NCBI GenBank assembly: GCA_013399115.1
Contig: VXAA01001120.1
Location: forward strand, 9,427 to 73,426
Reading direction: 5' to 3'
Source: Anseranas semipalmata
Taxonomy: Eukaryota > Chordata > Aves > Anseriformes > Anseranatidae
DNA: 64,000 nucleotides
Shown here piece by piece: positions 51,974 through 63,577 of this stretch. A program made the position numbers and the translations under genes. The first letter of the stretch is position 1; each line of letters opens with the position of its first letter. Below the pieces are notes generated by a model. The model saw only the letters and a list, made by a program, of their open reading frames with translations, did no database searches and was not told the origin of the DNA.

Positions 51974-53638
51974 GCAACCCAGATACTCATTTATGTCCCC
52001 GAATTACCTTTTGCACTGTTCTGGCACAAATGTTTATGTGGTTACTTGGAAAACCAGAATGAGGAACAGCCCTGACTGATTTGCTTTAGGCAGGTTGCTT
52101 TTCAGCCAGATTGGTATTCTGGATCGGTTCACTAAACAGTTATAAAAATGGACACACTGACTTAAATTATTCATCAAACGGTAGATTAAAAAGAGCCAGC
52201 CTAGCGTCAGTAGGTTTGAATTCACCAAGTAGAAACTCAGATACACCAGCTTGCCAGAGCTAGGATCTGTAAGTGGAAAAGTACTGAAGACTGTGTACAT
52301 GTAAAGCATGCTGTGCAGTTGTCTGTATTTGCAGTCAGTGCTGTGATAGGAGATCTACACCCCACAGGGAACACAGGAGCCTGTGGCAGTCACAGCTGAG
52401 GAGCTGGTTACTGCCTGACACACTAGTTATCTCCCACAGACTGTTTGCTAAGAGGAGAAAAATCAGTCACCGACCAGGAGCCGAGAATGTCTGCAGTTAG
52501 CCTCATCCATTGCCTCTGTAAGGCTCCCAAGGGACTATGAAGGCAGGATGTCATCTGGCGCCCTGGCTGGGGGTTAGTCACATATGCTGCACACATGTCT
52601 AGTAGGCCTCTGGGGCATTCATAAGGTTAGTCTTATCATGGAGCCTTTTAGTGTTCCCATGGGACATTTTTGCCCATGACAGTTCATGCCAGCAGCACCC
52701 TTGGGTTGTGGCCAAAGAGGGACATGTACAAGGAGCACCCTGTACCTGCAGGTCCAGCTGTCACCTCCTTGGCAGGCAGGGAACAAGACTTTATATTTGT
52801 CCACTCTGGAGCTGGTCACAGCTGGGTCCCTGCTTTCACAGTAGCTTTGTTCTTTTGCTTTCCTGGAGTAGTCTTTTAATGGAGAAAATACAGTTGGGAT
52901 GAGATTGCCTGTTGCCAGAATTGTTAGTGGAAATATCAACCTTGCCCTTCCACAGTTACTTCATTTCCCTCTCTCTTCCATGTTGATTAAATGTCAGCTC
53001 CTTTCTCTATTCTCTTCCAAAGGAAGCTAATTCTCCCCTCCAGCTGCAGCAGATTCATTGAACAAAGCAATGCTGCCCAGTGGTCTTGCAAACCTTTCCA
53101 GCACAGCACTCCTTTCCCTGCCACCTCCTCTGCATGTTGCAACCCAGAGAATTGGTCAGGCACTGCTTTTTTATGATATACTATGTATATGCCTCCACGG
53201 GACCCAGATGGCTAAACAGATGAGAAAAATGCAGAAATGACTGCACAGAAAAGTTTGATGTAATACTGCTTGAAGAGCAGGGGACAAAGTAAACATTAAA
53301 CATCACAGTTCATATAAAACCCTGCAGCTTCTTAAAAGTATAATTTGTAAAACTGCCATTTTACCGAAAATCTCCCTTTTTACAGTGTACCTCCCCTACT
53401 GTGGTTTAGGACTAGTGATTTTCCTAAAGCCAAAGTTGGTAAATAATTTACAGTAAGCAATTTCACTGAATTTCACTTCTGGGCTATGTGAAGCAGCTGG
53501 GGCAAGGTCCAAAGAGCACTTAGCAGTTTCCAGAGGCATGTGAGTGAAACTGAGTCACCCGAGTCATCCCAAATATCCCACTTATATCACCACAGTATCC
53601 CAGAGATACCAAAACCTTGTGATTAAAGCATTGCACAT

Positions 53639-53686
53639 TCTCTCTCTCTCAAATTAATTAATTAATTAATTAATAATAATAATAAA
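53639..53686. repeat. Compound (TC)n-(TTAA)n-(TAA)n microsatellite
   Basis: A short TC run passes into five TTAA units and then four TAA units. Confidence 0.93.
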
Positions 53687-54900
53687 ATCTTGCATGAGCT
53701 ATGCAAGTACATGGTGGCACTCTCAGGGGGCTGTTTGGCTCTGTGACTAAGTCTCCACTTTTTTAGGTATACTCATCATTCAAAACACACACTGCTATCT
53801 CAAGTCACCTCTTGAGAAGAGGACACGTCTCCCACATCTAGCCTACTGTCCAGAGCCCTGCCCCAGTATTTGGGGGACTTAGCTTCTTAACTGTAGCCAC
53901 ATCCCCAACTAGACGGGATGTTCTTATCCCAAGGTTTAGGGCTGGAAAACATCTTCTGGCCCTCCCACTGGAGTCTGGTCATGTTGCAAAAAGACTCCTA
54001 CATCTGGAAGGAGAGGAGGTGAGGTATGAGGAAGAGTCTAAATAACAGAGAAGGCACTCTGCCAGGAGAATAAATAGTTTACCTAGATTTTACTTACAAT
54101 CTCATTAAAAATAACAACCATCTCCACCCGTTTAACAAATCAACTAATTTTCTTCATTCTCTGCAACCCAGTCCCTGCCTGGGAACACACACACACAAAA
54201 GCCTTATTGAAAAGTTGAAACTAGGAGAAGTTTTAATAACTGGAAGTGACACTATATAATTGCAACACTTTAGAAATATTAATGATGGTTTTCAATAGGC
54301 ATAGCACCCGCAGAAGAATGATTGCATCTCATGCTGGTAAAATCTCTGTGGATCTTCTCAGGAGGCCAATGCAGCTGGCATTCTACTCCAATCATTTTAT
54401 GCAAGATGGTTTCAGAAGAGGAAATGAAAAATATCTTCTTTAATTGAAACTATAGGGGTGGAGATGAATTTTTACTAATTAGGCAAGTTGTTATTTGGTA
54501 AGGGTTTAATGTTCATGTACCTCACAGAGACAGGGGATATGGCAGACAGTATAATCATCCCAATTTGTCTTCTCTTTTACATCATTTCTATATTTATATC
54601 TTTGAAATTTGGAGTATAATCAGAACAGAAATAAGGTTACATGTTTTCATTGAACTGCTGCATTGTTTCAGTACAGTGTATGCAAGGGCTCACAGTGGAA
54701 TTGAGTGACTGTCATACAAACCAAAAATGGGGAAAGCATAATGCTGTGGCATATGGTACATGCAGCAGTGATATACAAAAAGATCACAAGGTTCTACGCA
54801 CTTCTTCAGTTGTGGGCTGCATTGGAAACTTGACTTTTGCAATAAAAACATAACAGGTCATCAGCAAAAGTGCTGCTTTTTATTATTTTAATCAGCTTTG

Positions 54901-54923
54901 TTTTTTTTTTTTTTTTTTTTTTT
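54901..54923. repeat. (T)23 homopolymer
   Basis: A T run immediately followed by CAG. It mimics a 3' splice site, but the sequence after it has stops in all frames within a short distance or no donor, so no exon is called. Confidence 0.92.
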
Positions 54924-55572
54924 CAGACAGAAAAAATAACTAGTTGTTGGAAGAACAATGTTGATTTGAAATGAAATAGAAGAAGACCTAGAAGATAGTG
55001 ACAGGAGGATGATACAACACACGTACCAGGTAATGAAGATGTGTAATGGTGGAGATCCACTTACCATAAAGCTAGTTCCTCACTGCAACTATTCTGCACA
55101 AACCAAGAGAAATCAGTGTTCAGGCACTCCTTGTTTGCTCCATGATTTGAAAACATTAGATGCAGCCATTAACCTCACATTCACTAACTACTCCATACAT
55201 TAATTCTTACCAACATTTTGTTTCATTTTTTTAAAAAAACAAATGATATTAGTTCATGAAATTTGTATTTTCCTATTTCTTTGCCTTGAGATCCTAATTC
55301 CAGCAACATCAGTGACTAATATACCATTACCAACAATAGGGCTAAGACCTTATATCTGTGTTTTTAAAAGTCAGAAGGTCTCCTGTATTACATAAACAGA
55401 AGTATCATATACCACAGTCCCTGAAGTGGAAGTTTTTGCTCCTTCCAAAGCAATTAATTACTTTTGAGTGTTAAAGCTGTGTTTCAACTAAAGCATCTTT
55501 ACTATAGCAAGACAGTGTGTAATTAGGAAGACTCAGAGTAGCCTTAAATGTATCCATCTCATTATAGTGCCT

Positions 55573-55626
55573 TTTATTTTATTTTATTTTATTTTATTTT
55601 ATTTTATTTTATTTTATTTTATTTTT
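55573..55626. repeat. (ATTTT)n pentanucleotide microsatellite
   Basis: About ten perfect ATTTT units, the longest microsatellite of the window together with (TCTTG)n. Confidence 0.97.
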
Positions 55627-55959
55627 ACCACTTTATGCAGTTTATGCCATTTCCTTCAATTAAAGAAAAATCCAACTTTACATATATATATATGATTGTA
55701 TACACACACTATATTTTCTAGAACAGCTGAAAACTACTCAAGGGACAGGTTTTGTCTTTGTTGCCAATTCATAGTAAGAGCTTATGTTATACTGGGTCTT
55801 ATCAGAGCTGAGATAATAACCCTTCCCCATAATAACACACACATACACAGTTGCATAATCCTTCATTGGATAATTTGTACAGTTACCCACCTTAGCTTAA
55901 AACTAGCACACATTGGTATATTCTACACATATTTAATCTTCCCTGCTTTCAAATCCATT

Positions 55960-56620
55960 CATAGAATCATAGAACTATAGAATCACAGAATGGTTTGGGT
56001 TGGAAGGGACCTTAAAGCCCACCCAGTCCCAACCCCCCCTTCCATGGGCAGGGACACCTCCCACCAGACCAGGTTGCCCAGAGCCCCATCCAGCCTGGCC
56101 TTGAACTCCTCCAGGGATGGGGCATCCACAGCTTCTCTGGGCAGCCTGTTCCAGTGCCTCACCACCCTCTGAGTGAAGAATTTCTTCCTAACATATAACT
56201 CTCCCCTCTTTAGTTTAAAACCATTACTCCTTGTCCTATCACTACACTCACTGACAGAGTCCCTCCCCAGCTTTCCTGTAGGCCCCCTTTAGGTACTGAA
56301 AGGCTGCTGTAAAGTCTCCCCAGAGCCATCTCTTCTCCAGACTGAACAAGCCCAACTCTCTCAGCCTTTCTTCATAGGAGAAGTGCTCCAGCCCTCTGAT
56401 CATCCTCGTAGTCTTCCTCTGGTGTCTGTTTATGTACAGGCATTTCATTTGGGCTTTCAACTGTCTAATCTTTTTGACTGAAACTTTTTGGAGAGTTAGG
56501 GGGCACTCCTCATTACTCTGGTGGGTGCACTCTTCTTCCTTGTTGCTTGCGAGCATGTGAGTGTCGTGGTTTAGAGTCCCACCCACTAGGTTCACAATAT
56601 ATTCCTTATCTGAATCTCTT
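55960..56620 (-). mobile_element. CR1 LINE, internally deleted, minus strand
   Basis: Minus-strand CR1 whose 3' tail lies at 55960-56010 (ATTCTATG/ATTCTGTG octamers, then 'CCAACCCAAACCATTCTG'). It continues through the UTR and ORF2 C-terminus to about 56421. Upstream of this, 56432-56595 does not match the sequence normally adjacent. It encodes what I recognise as the very start of CR1 ORF2 ('[20 protein letters not shown]', then 'AQMKCLYIN'), just before the endonuclease domain. The copy therefore seems to join the beginning of ORF2 to its end, losing endonuclease and RT. The octamer type and the UTR wording differ from the four plus-strand copies, so it belongs to another CR1 subfamily. The 5' boundary near 56620 is a guess. 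Confidence 0.9.
56248..56595 (-). pseudogene. Chimeric CR1 ORF2 relic across an internal deletion
   Basis: A 115-codon minus-strand frame that stays open across the deletion junction near 56421-56436. The N-terminal half ('[14 protein letters not shown]', '[20 protein letters not shown]', 'MKCLYIN') corresponds to the region leading into the first strand of the CR1 endonuclease. The C-terminal half ('[20 protein letters not shown]', then 'GLFSLEKRW') is the post-RT segment. The frame begins at a GTG, and upstream it is closed by a TAA about ten codons earlier, so it is not a natural start. Nothing suggests it is translated. The 5' identity rests on memory of the family. Confidence 0.72.
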
Positions 56621-57599
56621 TAGAAATGCAAACTGTCTGTTATCACTTGCCCATCTGCAACCAAAAGCAGGACTGATGGTTGCAAGGAAATTGGCTTGTA
56701 GTATTGTGAAGGGTTAAAATGAAAATCAAAGAGACTGGCATGGCACAGTCCAGTTCCAATGAATTTTACAAAAAGGGACATATAGCAGGAAAACAGATTG
56801 AAATTAGTAGGATTTAAAGGCATCGTGATGAGTAAACTGTCAAGTAAATGCCTGGAAAGCAGTATACTTTGAACAAAGTGTAGGGACCATATTGAGGTCA
56901 AGGGAGTAGAAATGGTAATTTAGGAGACTAAAGTCAGAGAATGTGAGCGTCTTAGCATGAGTGTTTGCCCCAGAAAACTCCTAGAGATTAATCTTTTCTT
57001 ACTTAATTTCTTTCCAGCTGATCTGGAGGCTGTGCCTCCAGTCACACGGATAACAATTTACAGGGAGAGGGAAAAAGTAATGTCCCTTCCTCTCCACCAT
57101 CCCTATTGTTATGCCTTTGTGTGTTACCTATGCTCCAGCTTATGTGATATAGCTATCGGGAGCTCATTTCCCCTTTCCAGGTCAGCACTGAGTCTGGTTA
57201 TGGGTCTTTCAGATCTGTACCAAGTTGCTGTAAACAGGGCTTTCTAGTAATAAGTGTCTGAAAGACTTTATTAAAAAGCAGCATTGCAAGCTCTGCCGAT
57301 GGTACAGTCTTTCTCAAGAAGCCTTTTGGAGGTCAGTAAAAACTCTGCTTGAGCTAACAAGGTACAGACTCAGTGAATAGCATGCAATATTGACGAAGTG
57401 ATAATGAGGCATTTTAGGTTGGGAGTGATTATTTTCCAGTACTGATAACTGGGGAGGATTAGTAAATGAATAACATCAAACTGCCTGCAAAACACATTTC
57501 CCTAGAAATTATTTTTAAGTGAAGAGAGAAAAAATGAGATTGCGTAGGGTTGGTTTTGTCCAAATGTGAGACTAAAATATCAGCGTCTGCCAGTTGTTT

Positions 57600-57611
57600 N
57601 TTTTTTTTTTT
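57600..57611. repeat. N plus T homopolymer
   Basis: A single N at 57600 preceding eleven T. It is an uncertain homopolymer length. Confidence 0.9.
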
Positions 57612-57989
57612 GTAATACATGCTTTTTGGAAATGCAGAATCCAATCAATTGAACAAGTGTTATAAACCATTCTTGAAAACATCATTGAAAAAGCTTGTTG
57701 AAATTGTACCTAGAAATATGCCTGCAAATTATTTTCCACATATTTTGGACTTGGTGAAATTAATCAATATCTTAAAAATTAAAAGAGGAAAGAGTCAGCT
57801 AAACAAAATCAATTCCACTGAATATAATTTTGTACTACAAAGAGAACTTGAAAACTTTGCAAATATATTGTATTTTGTGGATGTACACACATCCTAGGCA
57901 CTGATGTTCAGATTTCTGCAGTCCTACTTAGATACTGAATTACAAAAGAAACATGAGTGATCAGCTCCTCTTTCCAAGGTATAGCAGTG

Positions 57990-58017
57990 AAACTGATTTA
58001 AATAAACTGATTTAAAT
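57990..58017. repeat. Two-copy 14-bp tandem duplication
   Basis: The unit AAACTGATTTAAAT occurs twice in immediate succession (57990-58003 and 58004-58017) with no difference. It ends three bases before the perfect inverted repeat at 58020-58043, so both may come from one replication-slippage or template-switch event. Confidence 0.9.
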
Positions 58018-58019
58018 AG

Positions 58020-58043
58020 GCTAATCCTGGGGCCAGGATTAGC
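58020..58043. repeat. Perfect 11-bp inverted repeat, 2-nt centre
   Basis: GCTAATCCTGG (58020-58030), GG, then the exact reverse complement CCAGGATTAGC (58033-58043). It is nearly a perfect palindrome of 24 bp and could extrude as a small cruciform. Confidence 0.9.
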
Positions 58044-59557
58044 TCTGCTTCAATGATTTTATGAAATGTTGGTTCTGTCTATCCAAAGTTTGTGAGCTTA
58101 GTCTCTTCCTTTTAACAATCAATTCCTCCATCAAATAGCATTTTAGCTATGACTTTTTGTTTATTTTTTACTTAAATTTTCTATATAATAGGCCATCTAT
58201 ACAGAAAACAGAGATTGGAGTGAAAAGATTCCCAAAAGAAGAGCAGAAAGACTGAGATAAAGTGCAGCAGTGATTTTGCATTTCCTTGAGCTACTAAGAA
58301 GACATACTGGACATTACAGAGTAAAACTACCTCAAGCTTATACCCTATTAATCATATTACACGTGCTATTCTATCTTCCCAAGTCCTAGATCATGTACTG
58401 TATCACCACCTGCCTCCCCCTGCCCATCACACACATATTGAAGTCCCAACATATTCATACATTTATTTCTGTTAAAATCGCCTTTCATATATATGAATTT
58501 TCATCTTCAGTTTAGGCAGGACAGTCAACACTTTACACCCAGTGACAGCAAAGAAAGTCTAGTACAAATCTTTGAAAGACTAATATGGCCACTTTCAGGA
58601 AGGGCACTGTGCACTGAGATATCCAGGGAGGAACAGATCAGTGTAACAGTTTATTATTCTCTGTCTTCAGATGTTTCTGGGTGGTACCTTATTCTGTGTG
58701 CAAGCTGTTCTGGTTCCTGCTCTCAGCCACCCCAATTTCTCCACGCATTTCATATATTGTGAGTAGTGAATCACATTCCTGGACCCAGTGTACAAATGCC
58801 ATCTCTAGTGGTACCTGATTTGCAGGCTTTTTAAGGCGTTTCTTGAGTGAATGTAGTCTTTCATATCCTCAGACTTCCTGATCTCATATAGCAAACAAGA
58901 CTAATACTTTTCCATCTCTTCACATTATGAATTCTTCATGGAAATGTATTTTTCTTACTATAAGTAGATGTGTATGTATGTTTACCTAAGTTGGTGTGCA
59001 AGCATGCATACATATATATATACACAACAGCTGAAATGCTAGCCATGATGTAGCAGTGCCATGTAGTCCTGAGTAAGAATGGATAAGAATAATATAATGC
59101 CAAAACAATGAATTAGAAATAGGTCTATTTTTATTTTGCCTTTATCTAAAGGCTATCCAGTGGTAGTCCACACGTGTTCACTGGTGATGTGAGGCCTTTG
59201 ACTTAAAATCAGTGAAAACCGGATTTAACTTTAATCTAGATTGTGAGGGATAGGTTCCAAAGAGTAGAATCTATTACATTAGCTCACAAAGCCAGCTGGT
59301 TCATTGTGACTGTGATTATAATTTAGCAATGTTTACAGGAATTAAAAAGTTCATGAAACAAATACACATTTGTTTTAAATCAGTTAATACTTCCAATACT
59401 CAGCTTGTCTTAACAACGAGTATAAGACACAGCTATGTAGAATTAGAATGTTTTAGTCCTCTAAATGGATGTTAGCCTCAGCTTCCTAACAAGGTCATAT
59501 ACTTTTCCTCCAAGACTAATTGTTAACAGAAAGACGTCTTCGTAAACTATAAATTTC

Positions 59558-59582
59558 ATCATCAGTCATCATCAGTCATCAG
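59558..59582. repeat. Tandem 10-bp repeat CATCATCAGT
   Basis: Two full units and a partial third (CATCAG). The 10-bp period is close to one helical turn, but two and a half units are too few to infer a function. Confidence 0.88.
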
Positions 59583-62149
59583 AGCAGTAGACCAGTGCAG
59601 TACTTTGAACGATCTCAATCTAATAGTCCTAAAGCCTTTTTTCCTTCAAATTTATAGATATAATTTCATCTGTCTGAAAAACAATGACCAGTCTAAAGCC
59701 AGGGACTTCCATATATATTAAAGTATTGATGTTTTTATGTTATCTATTTATCTCTATTAATTAAAAAAAAAAATCAAAATTGCTTGAAGAGATGTGTTTG
59801 CTGTGTATATAACTTTTAATGGATTAAAAAAGACAATATTATAAGTATATTATGCATTCATCTATAAGCAGCCATCTGTCTTTTCTGGGTAAAACTCAAA
59901 AGGTATATTCACTGCACAGTGGATATTAATCTTGTGATTTCCCATTAGATTTTAGTACAAGTGTGTCTTAGCTTAGTTAATAATTCACATTCCCTTGAGT
60001 TTCTAGGATGAGTTATTTCATAATTGAAAAAATGCAGATGAGCTTAACAACAAATAGCAAGGGCAGGTGCTGTCATTTTCATATTTCTTTATGAAGGAGA
60101 CTATCACATTAAACAGAGAACAAGGGCTTCAGTTAATCTGAGTAGCTAATCTCCAAAATCCATCAGTTTACCTACTTCTCTGTAAAGTAAAGTAGCCTAT
60201 AATATAGCATGAGCTTTTGAGCACTACAGAAGAGAATGTAAAATGTATGAGCATTTAAAGATGCTGTTCACAAATCTTTCTTTTTTTTTTTTTAAGTCTA
60301 ATTTAAAGTTGTACAGATAATGACAGAAATTGCATAAGTTTTCAAGTAGACAAGTGTTTAGAGATTAGTTGAGATAGTGTCTGGTTAAAAATGTAGGTTC
60401 TGACACTCATAAAACGTACAGAGAAGGACAGAGCTACCCACACTTAAATAGCCATTAATTCTCATTTAATACAATACAATTTGTTGATGTAGCGTTGCGG
60501 AAAGGATACACATAATGAACTTCAGAGAAGTCATTAAACAAATGTATTTACAATATCATCAATATTCTATACCATAGTAATGGTAATAAAAGTAGTTGTA
60601 ATAAAAATACTAAGTGAAAGACAGAAACAGAGAGAATGAAAACCATAAGCCACCAGCTGGTTCCTTGGTTTATGATTTAACCCAAAGGTTTACACTGACA
60701 CTTCCTACCCTTTGCCAGTGATTTTTCTGAAGTCCTGCTTGGGCCCCAGTAGATCACAGGCAGAATATTTCGGATCAGGTTGTGGAGTTGCTGTTGTAAG
60801 CAGATCTGTAATTACCCAACTCTTTCTAATTTTATTGAGAAAGAGTGACAGGTCTTACAAAGTGATATAAATCCTATGGGAGGCAACATTTATAGCACCA
60901 CATTATTCAAGAGATTTTGGCTTATTTCCATGGTTGAGTCACTTATCCATTTTACGGTCCTCCTCTCTCTAAATAATAAAGGAGAAATACTTTGCTGAAG
61001 TAGGTCTGCAAGGAAAAAATGTAGTGCAGAAGTAGTGAGATGAAGTTAGTACAAAATTTAATGCCATGTTTCCACTAGAAAGTTTTAATAGTAACATTTC
61101 TGTTGGCATCTATTTTCTGAATGTATAGATATTTATATTCTCTTAAAATATCTATCTACTGAAACATTTGCTTCCAGCTGTTTAGTGCACCATCAGTCAC
61201 CTAGACTGGCTGGAGATACAGTTTACTGTGCTGCAGAGAGTCATCCCTGTTCCCCTGGGTCCCCTTTTGTCTCCATGTCTTAAGAGACTGAGGAATATCA
61301 AAATTACGTGTGGAGAACTGTGACATCTTGGTGTTCATTACCCTACTTGTCCCATATCATGGTCTCTGCTTTTATTTTTCTGTATTTTTTAAAAAATCTG
61401 CAGCTTTACATCCAATAATTTTCTCAGAGTCAGTCTCCTCATCACATTGTTGCTGTGTTTACAGGTGAGTCAACCGTGAGGGCCCTCATGTCTCTTTCAG
61501 AGCTGCAGTACCAGATGCTGCCAACTTGTGAAACTGCAACTATTACCTTAGAGGCAGCCCACCATATTGCATCCAACTGATCAATCAAAGCACAACATTT
61601 TCAGGTGATCACAGTCCTGTAATCATCTGACAGTCACGATCCAGGCTTTCAATACTGAGACCACAGAATAAAAGTTTGGGGCTATATAGATAAATCCATA
61701 GTTGAAACATAAAATTACACATTGCTATCAGGCAGTAGGTGATCATTGTATAGTTGGGTAATCTTTGGAGGCTGATGAGAAGTTGAAAAAGAATTGCCAT
61801 CACTTCTGCAGAAACTCTGCTCCTGGCCAGAAGAGACTGTAAAAGTAATAGAGCTCTTTAAAGAGGGTAAAAGCATTCTAAAATGTGATATCTAAGGCTT
61901 TCAGCTGGTGAAGCAAAAAGGTAGAGACCATCTCTACTTCCTGCTTCTGATATCATTTCTTGCTATATTTAAGTGTTCACTGGGCAGTACGGATAGACAA
62001 GGTATGAAAGACTCTCCCTGTGAGGGTCTTAACCATGTAACTACTAGTCTGGAGTCACACACGCTCTTGCATTCCATCCTTCCAATACCAAGAATCTTGT
62101 ACTTCTACCTGCACTGGCACAAAAAAAAATTAAGGCAGAGCCTTTTCTT

Positions 62150-62187
62150 TTCTTTTTTTTNNNNNNNNNNNNNNNNNNNNNTTTTTT
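62150..62187. other. Assembly gap in a T tract, 21 N
   Basis: N at 62161-62181 with T runs on both sides. It is an unsized T homopolymer. Confidence 0.96.
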
Positions 62188-62918
62188 GTGGCTGCAGAAG
62201 AGATCTTTACTTGCCAAGAGAATTCTGACATTGAACACGAAACAGATTAAAGTACCACCAGACACGGATAGACCCAAAGCACCAGGCTTTTTATGTCCTT
62301 TAAATGTTAGGCACTAAAATCTGACTAAATCTTGAATTTGTTGTCTATGTCCTTTTTGACTCCGAACACCTAGCTTCAGAAAATGGTGACAGAACTGAGA
62401 ACTCAACACAGATCTAGTTCTTCCTTGATTAAGCTTTTAATTTCTGGAGCTAACCTCTTGTTTAGGACCCAGAATCTTTCCAGTTTATGTAACTCCCATA
62501 TTATTCTGGAGTTAAGATTGTTCAAAGTCAAGCTTATCTTTTCATTCACATTTTGTCATCTCTTTTATATCAATATTGCTATTTGATTTTTTCCCAGTCT
62601 GTCTCATCTTCAGCCAACATCCTTTGCTAATGTATCCTTATTATACAGCTGAGAACCTGTGTAAGTGATACTTGTTTTAAGTTACATGGAAGGTCACATT
62701 GTAGGGCTCTCTCTGCTGAGGCTGTGCAGATCCAGAATCGCAATGAACAGTGTTAACTGAAAACCAGCCTTAGGACTATTCTGAGAAGAATGTATAATCT
62801 GTTCTAAAACCAGATTATTAAAATTTGGCTAGTGAGAGCAAAATATGGAAAAAAAAGAGTCTGAGGTTCTACCTTTAACCTTCTCAGTATCATATATGTG
62901 GATTAGTTGTTCCTACTC

Positions 62919-62934
62919 TTTTTTTTTTTTTTTT
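62919..62934. repeat. (T)n homopolymer
   Basis: About 16 T in unique DNA. Confidence 0.88.
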
Positions 62935-63545
62935 CTTTGCTCTCTAGTTTGCTATAGCTTTGCAATGAAAAAAGTAAACCAACATATATTGTGGAAGCTG
63001 TAGAAACATCAGAATGCAATTTTCGTCACATATAAAAGGGATTTTAAAACTTTCTCAGAAATAGTATTTTAATGAGGCTACAACTGAATTATAATTTTTA
63101 TTAAGCTAATACTTGCAAATAGAGTGAAACAGGGTAAAAAACAGCTGAGTGGCTGCTCTAGGTTTCATGCCACACCCTCTCTAAAATATGCTAATAAACA
63201 TCTTATACACATTTTAAAAGGCAAACTGAATCCAGACTTTTCATTCTATCTCACATTTCAGGCAGGTACTAGGGAGAGGTCAATGTTTCACCCACGTGAA
63301 AAGGTTCCTTTGAAGAGAAGTTTGCTTGTGAATGTTTTATTCCAGTGAAACTTGTGTAGAAATTTGTGAGACCGACTATAGACAAGTGATTTGGCTACAC
63401 CACTGTCTAGTCAAGTAACTGGAAAAGAAAATGAAGATTCAGCAGTATTTTTTCCTGTAATTCAGGCAACGGAGAACATGAAACAATTATCCAATGAAGT
63501 TCAATGGGAGCTGCTGTGTACACTCCCTGTTACACTCAAGTGCAG

Positions 63546-63576
<31 letters not shown>
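63546..63576. repeat. (A)31 homopolymer
   Basis: The longest uninterrupted A run in the window. The 200 bp upstream show no recognisable transcript-derived sequence and no AATAAA close to the run. Confidence 0.95.

Positions 63577-63577
<1 letters not shown>

Larger units (their letters stand above)
41749..55959. other. Unique DNA with simple repeats, no gene seen
   Basis: The stretch contains the simple repeats, the structured 46.2-46.9 kb cluster and the GC-rich patch at 50.4-50.6 kb listed separately. A minus-strand frame of about 171 codons (50197-50712) owes its length to the GC-rich patch and shows no recognisable domain. Confidence 0.65.

Noticed and set aside
52555..52573. TGGCGCCC followed by GGCTGGGG, resembling a retroviral tRNA-Lys primer binding site
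   Set aside because: Only the first eight bases and part of the 3' half agree. No LTR, polyadenylation signal or gag/pol-like frame flanks it, so chance is the better explanation.
54880..54960. T(23)CAG resembling a 3' splice site
   Set aside because: No open frame ending in a good donor follows; it is better read as a homopolymer.
56559..56575. On the plus strand, TGTCGTGGTTTAGA resembles the start of some bird ERV LTRs
   Set aside because: The stretch lies within a minus-strand frame that fits the CR1 ORF2 leader, and no LTR body follows.
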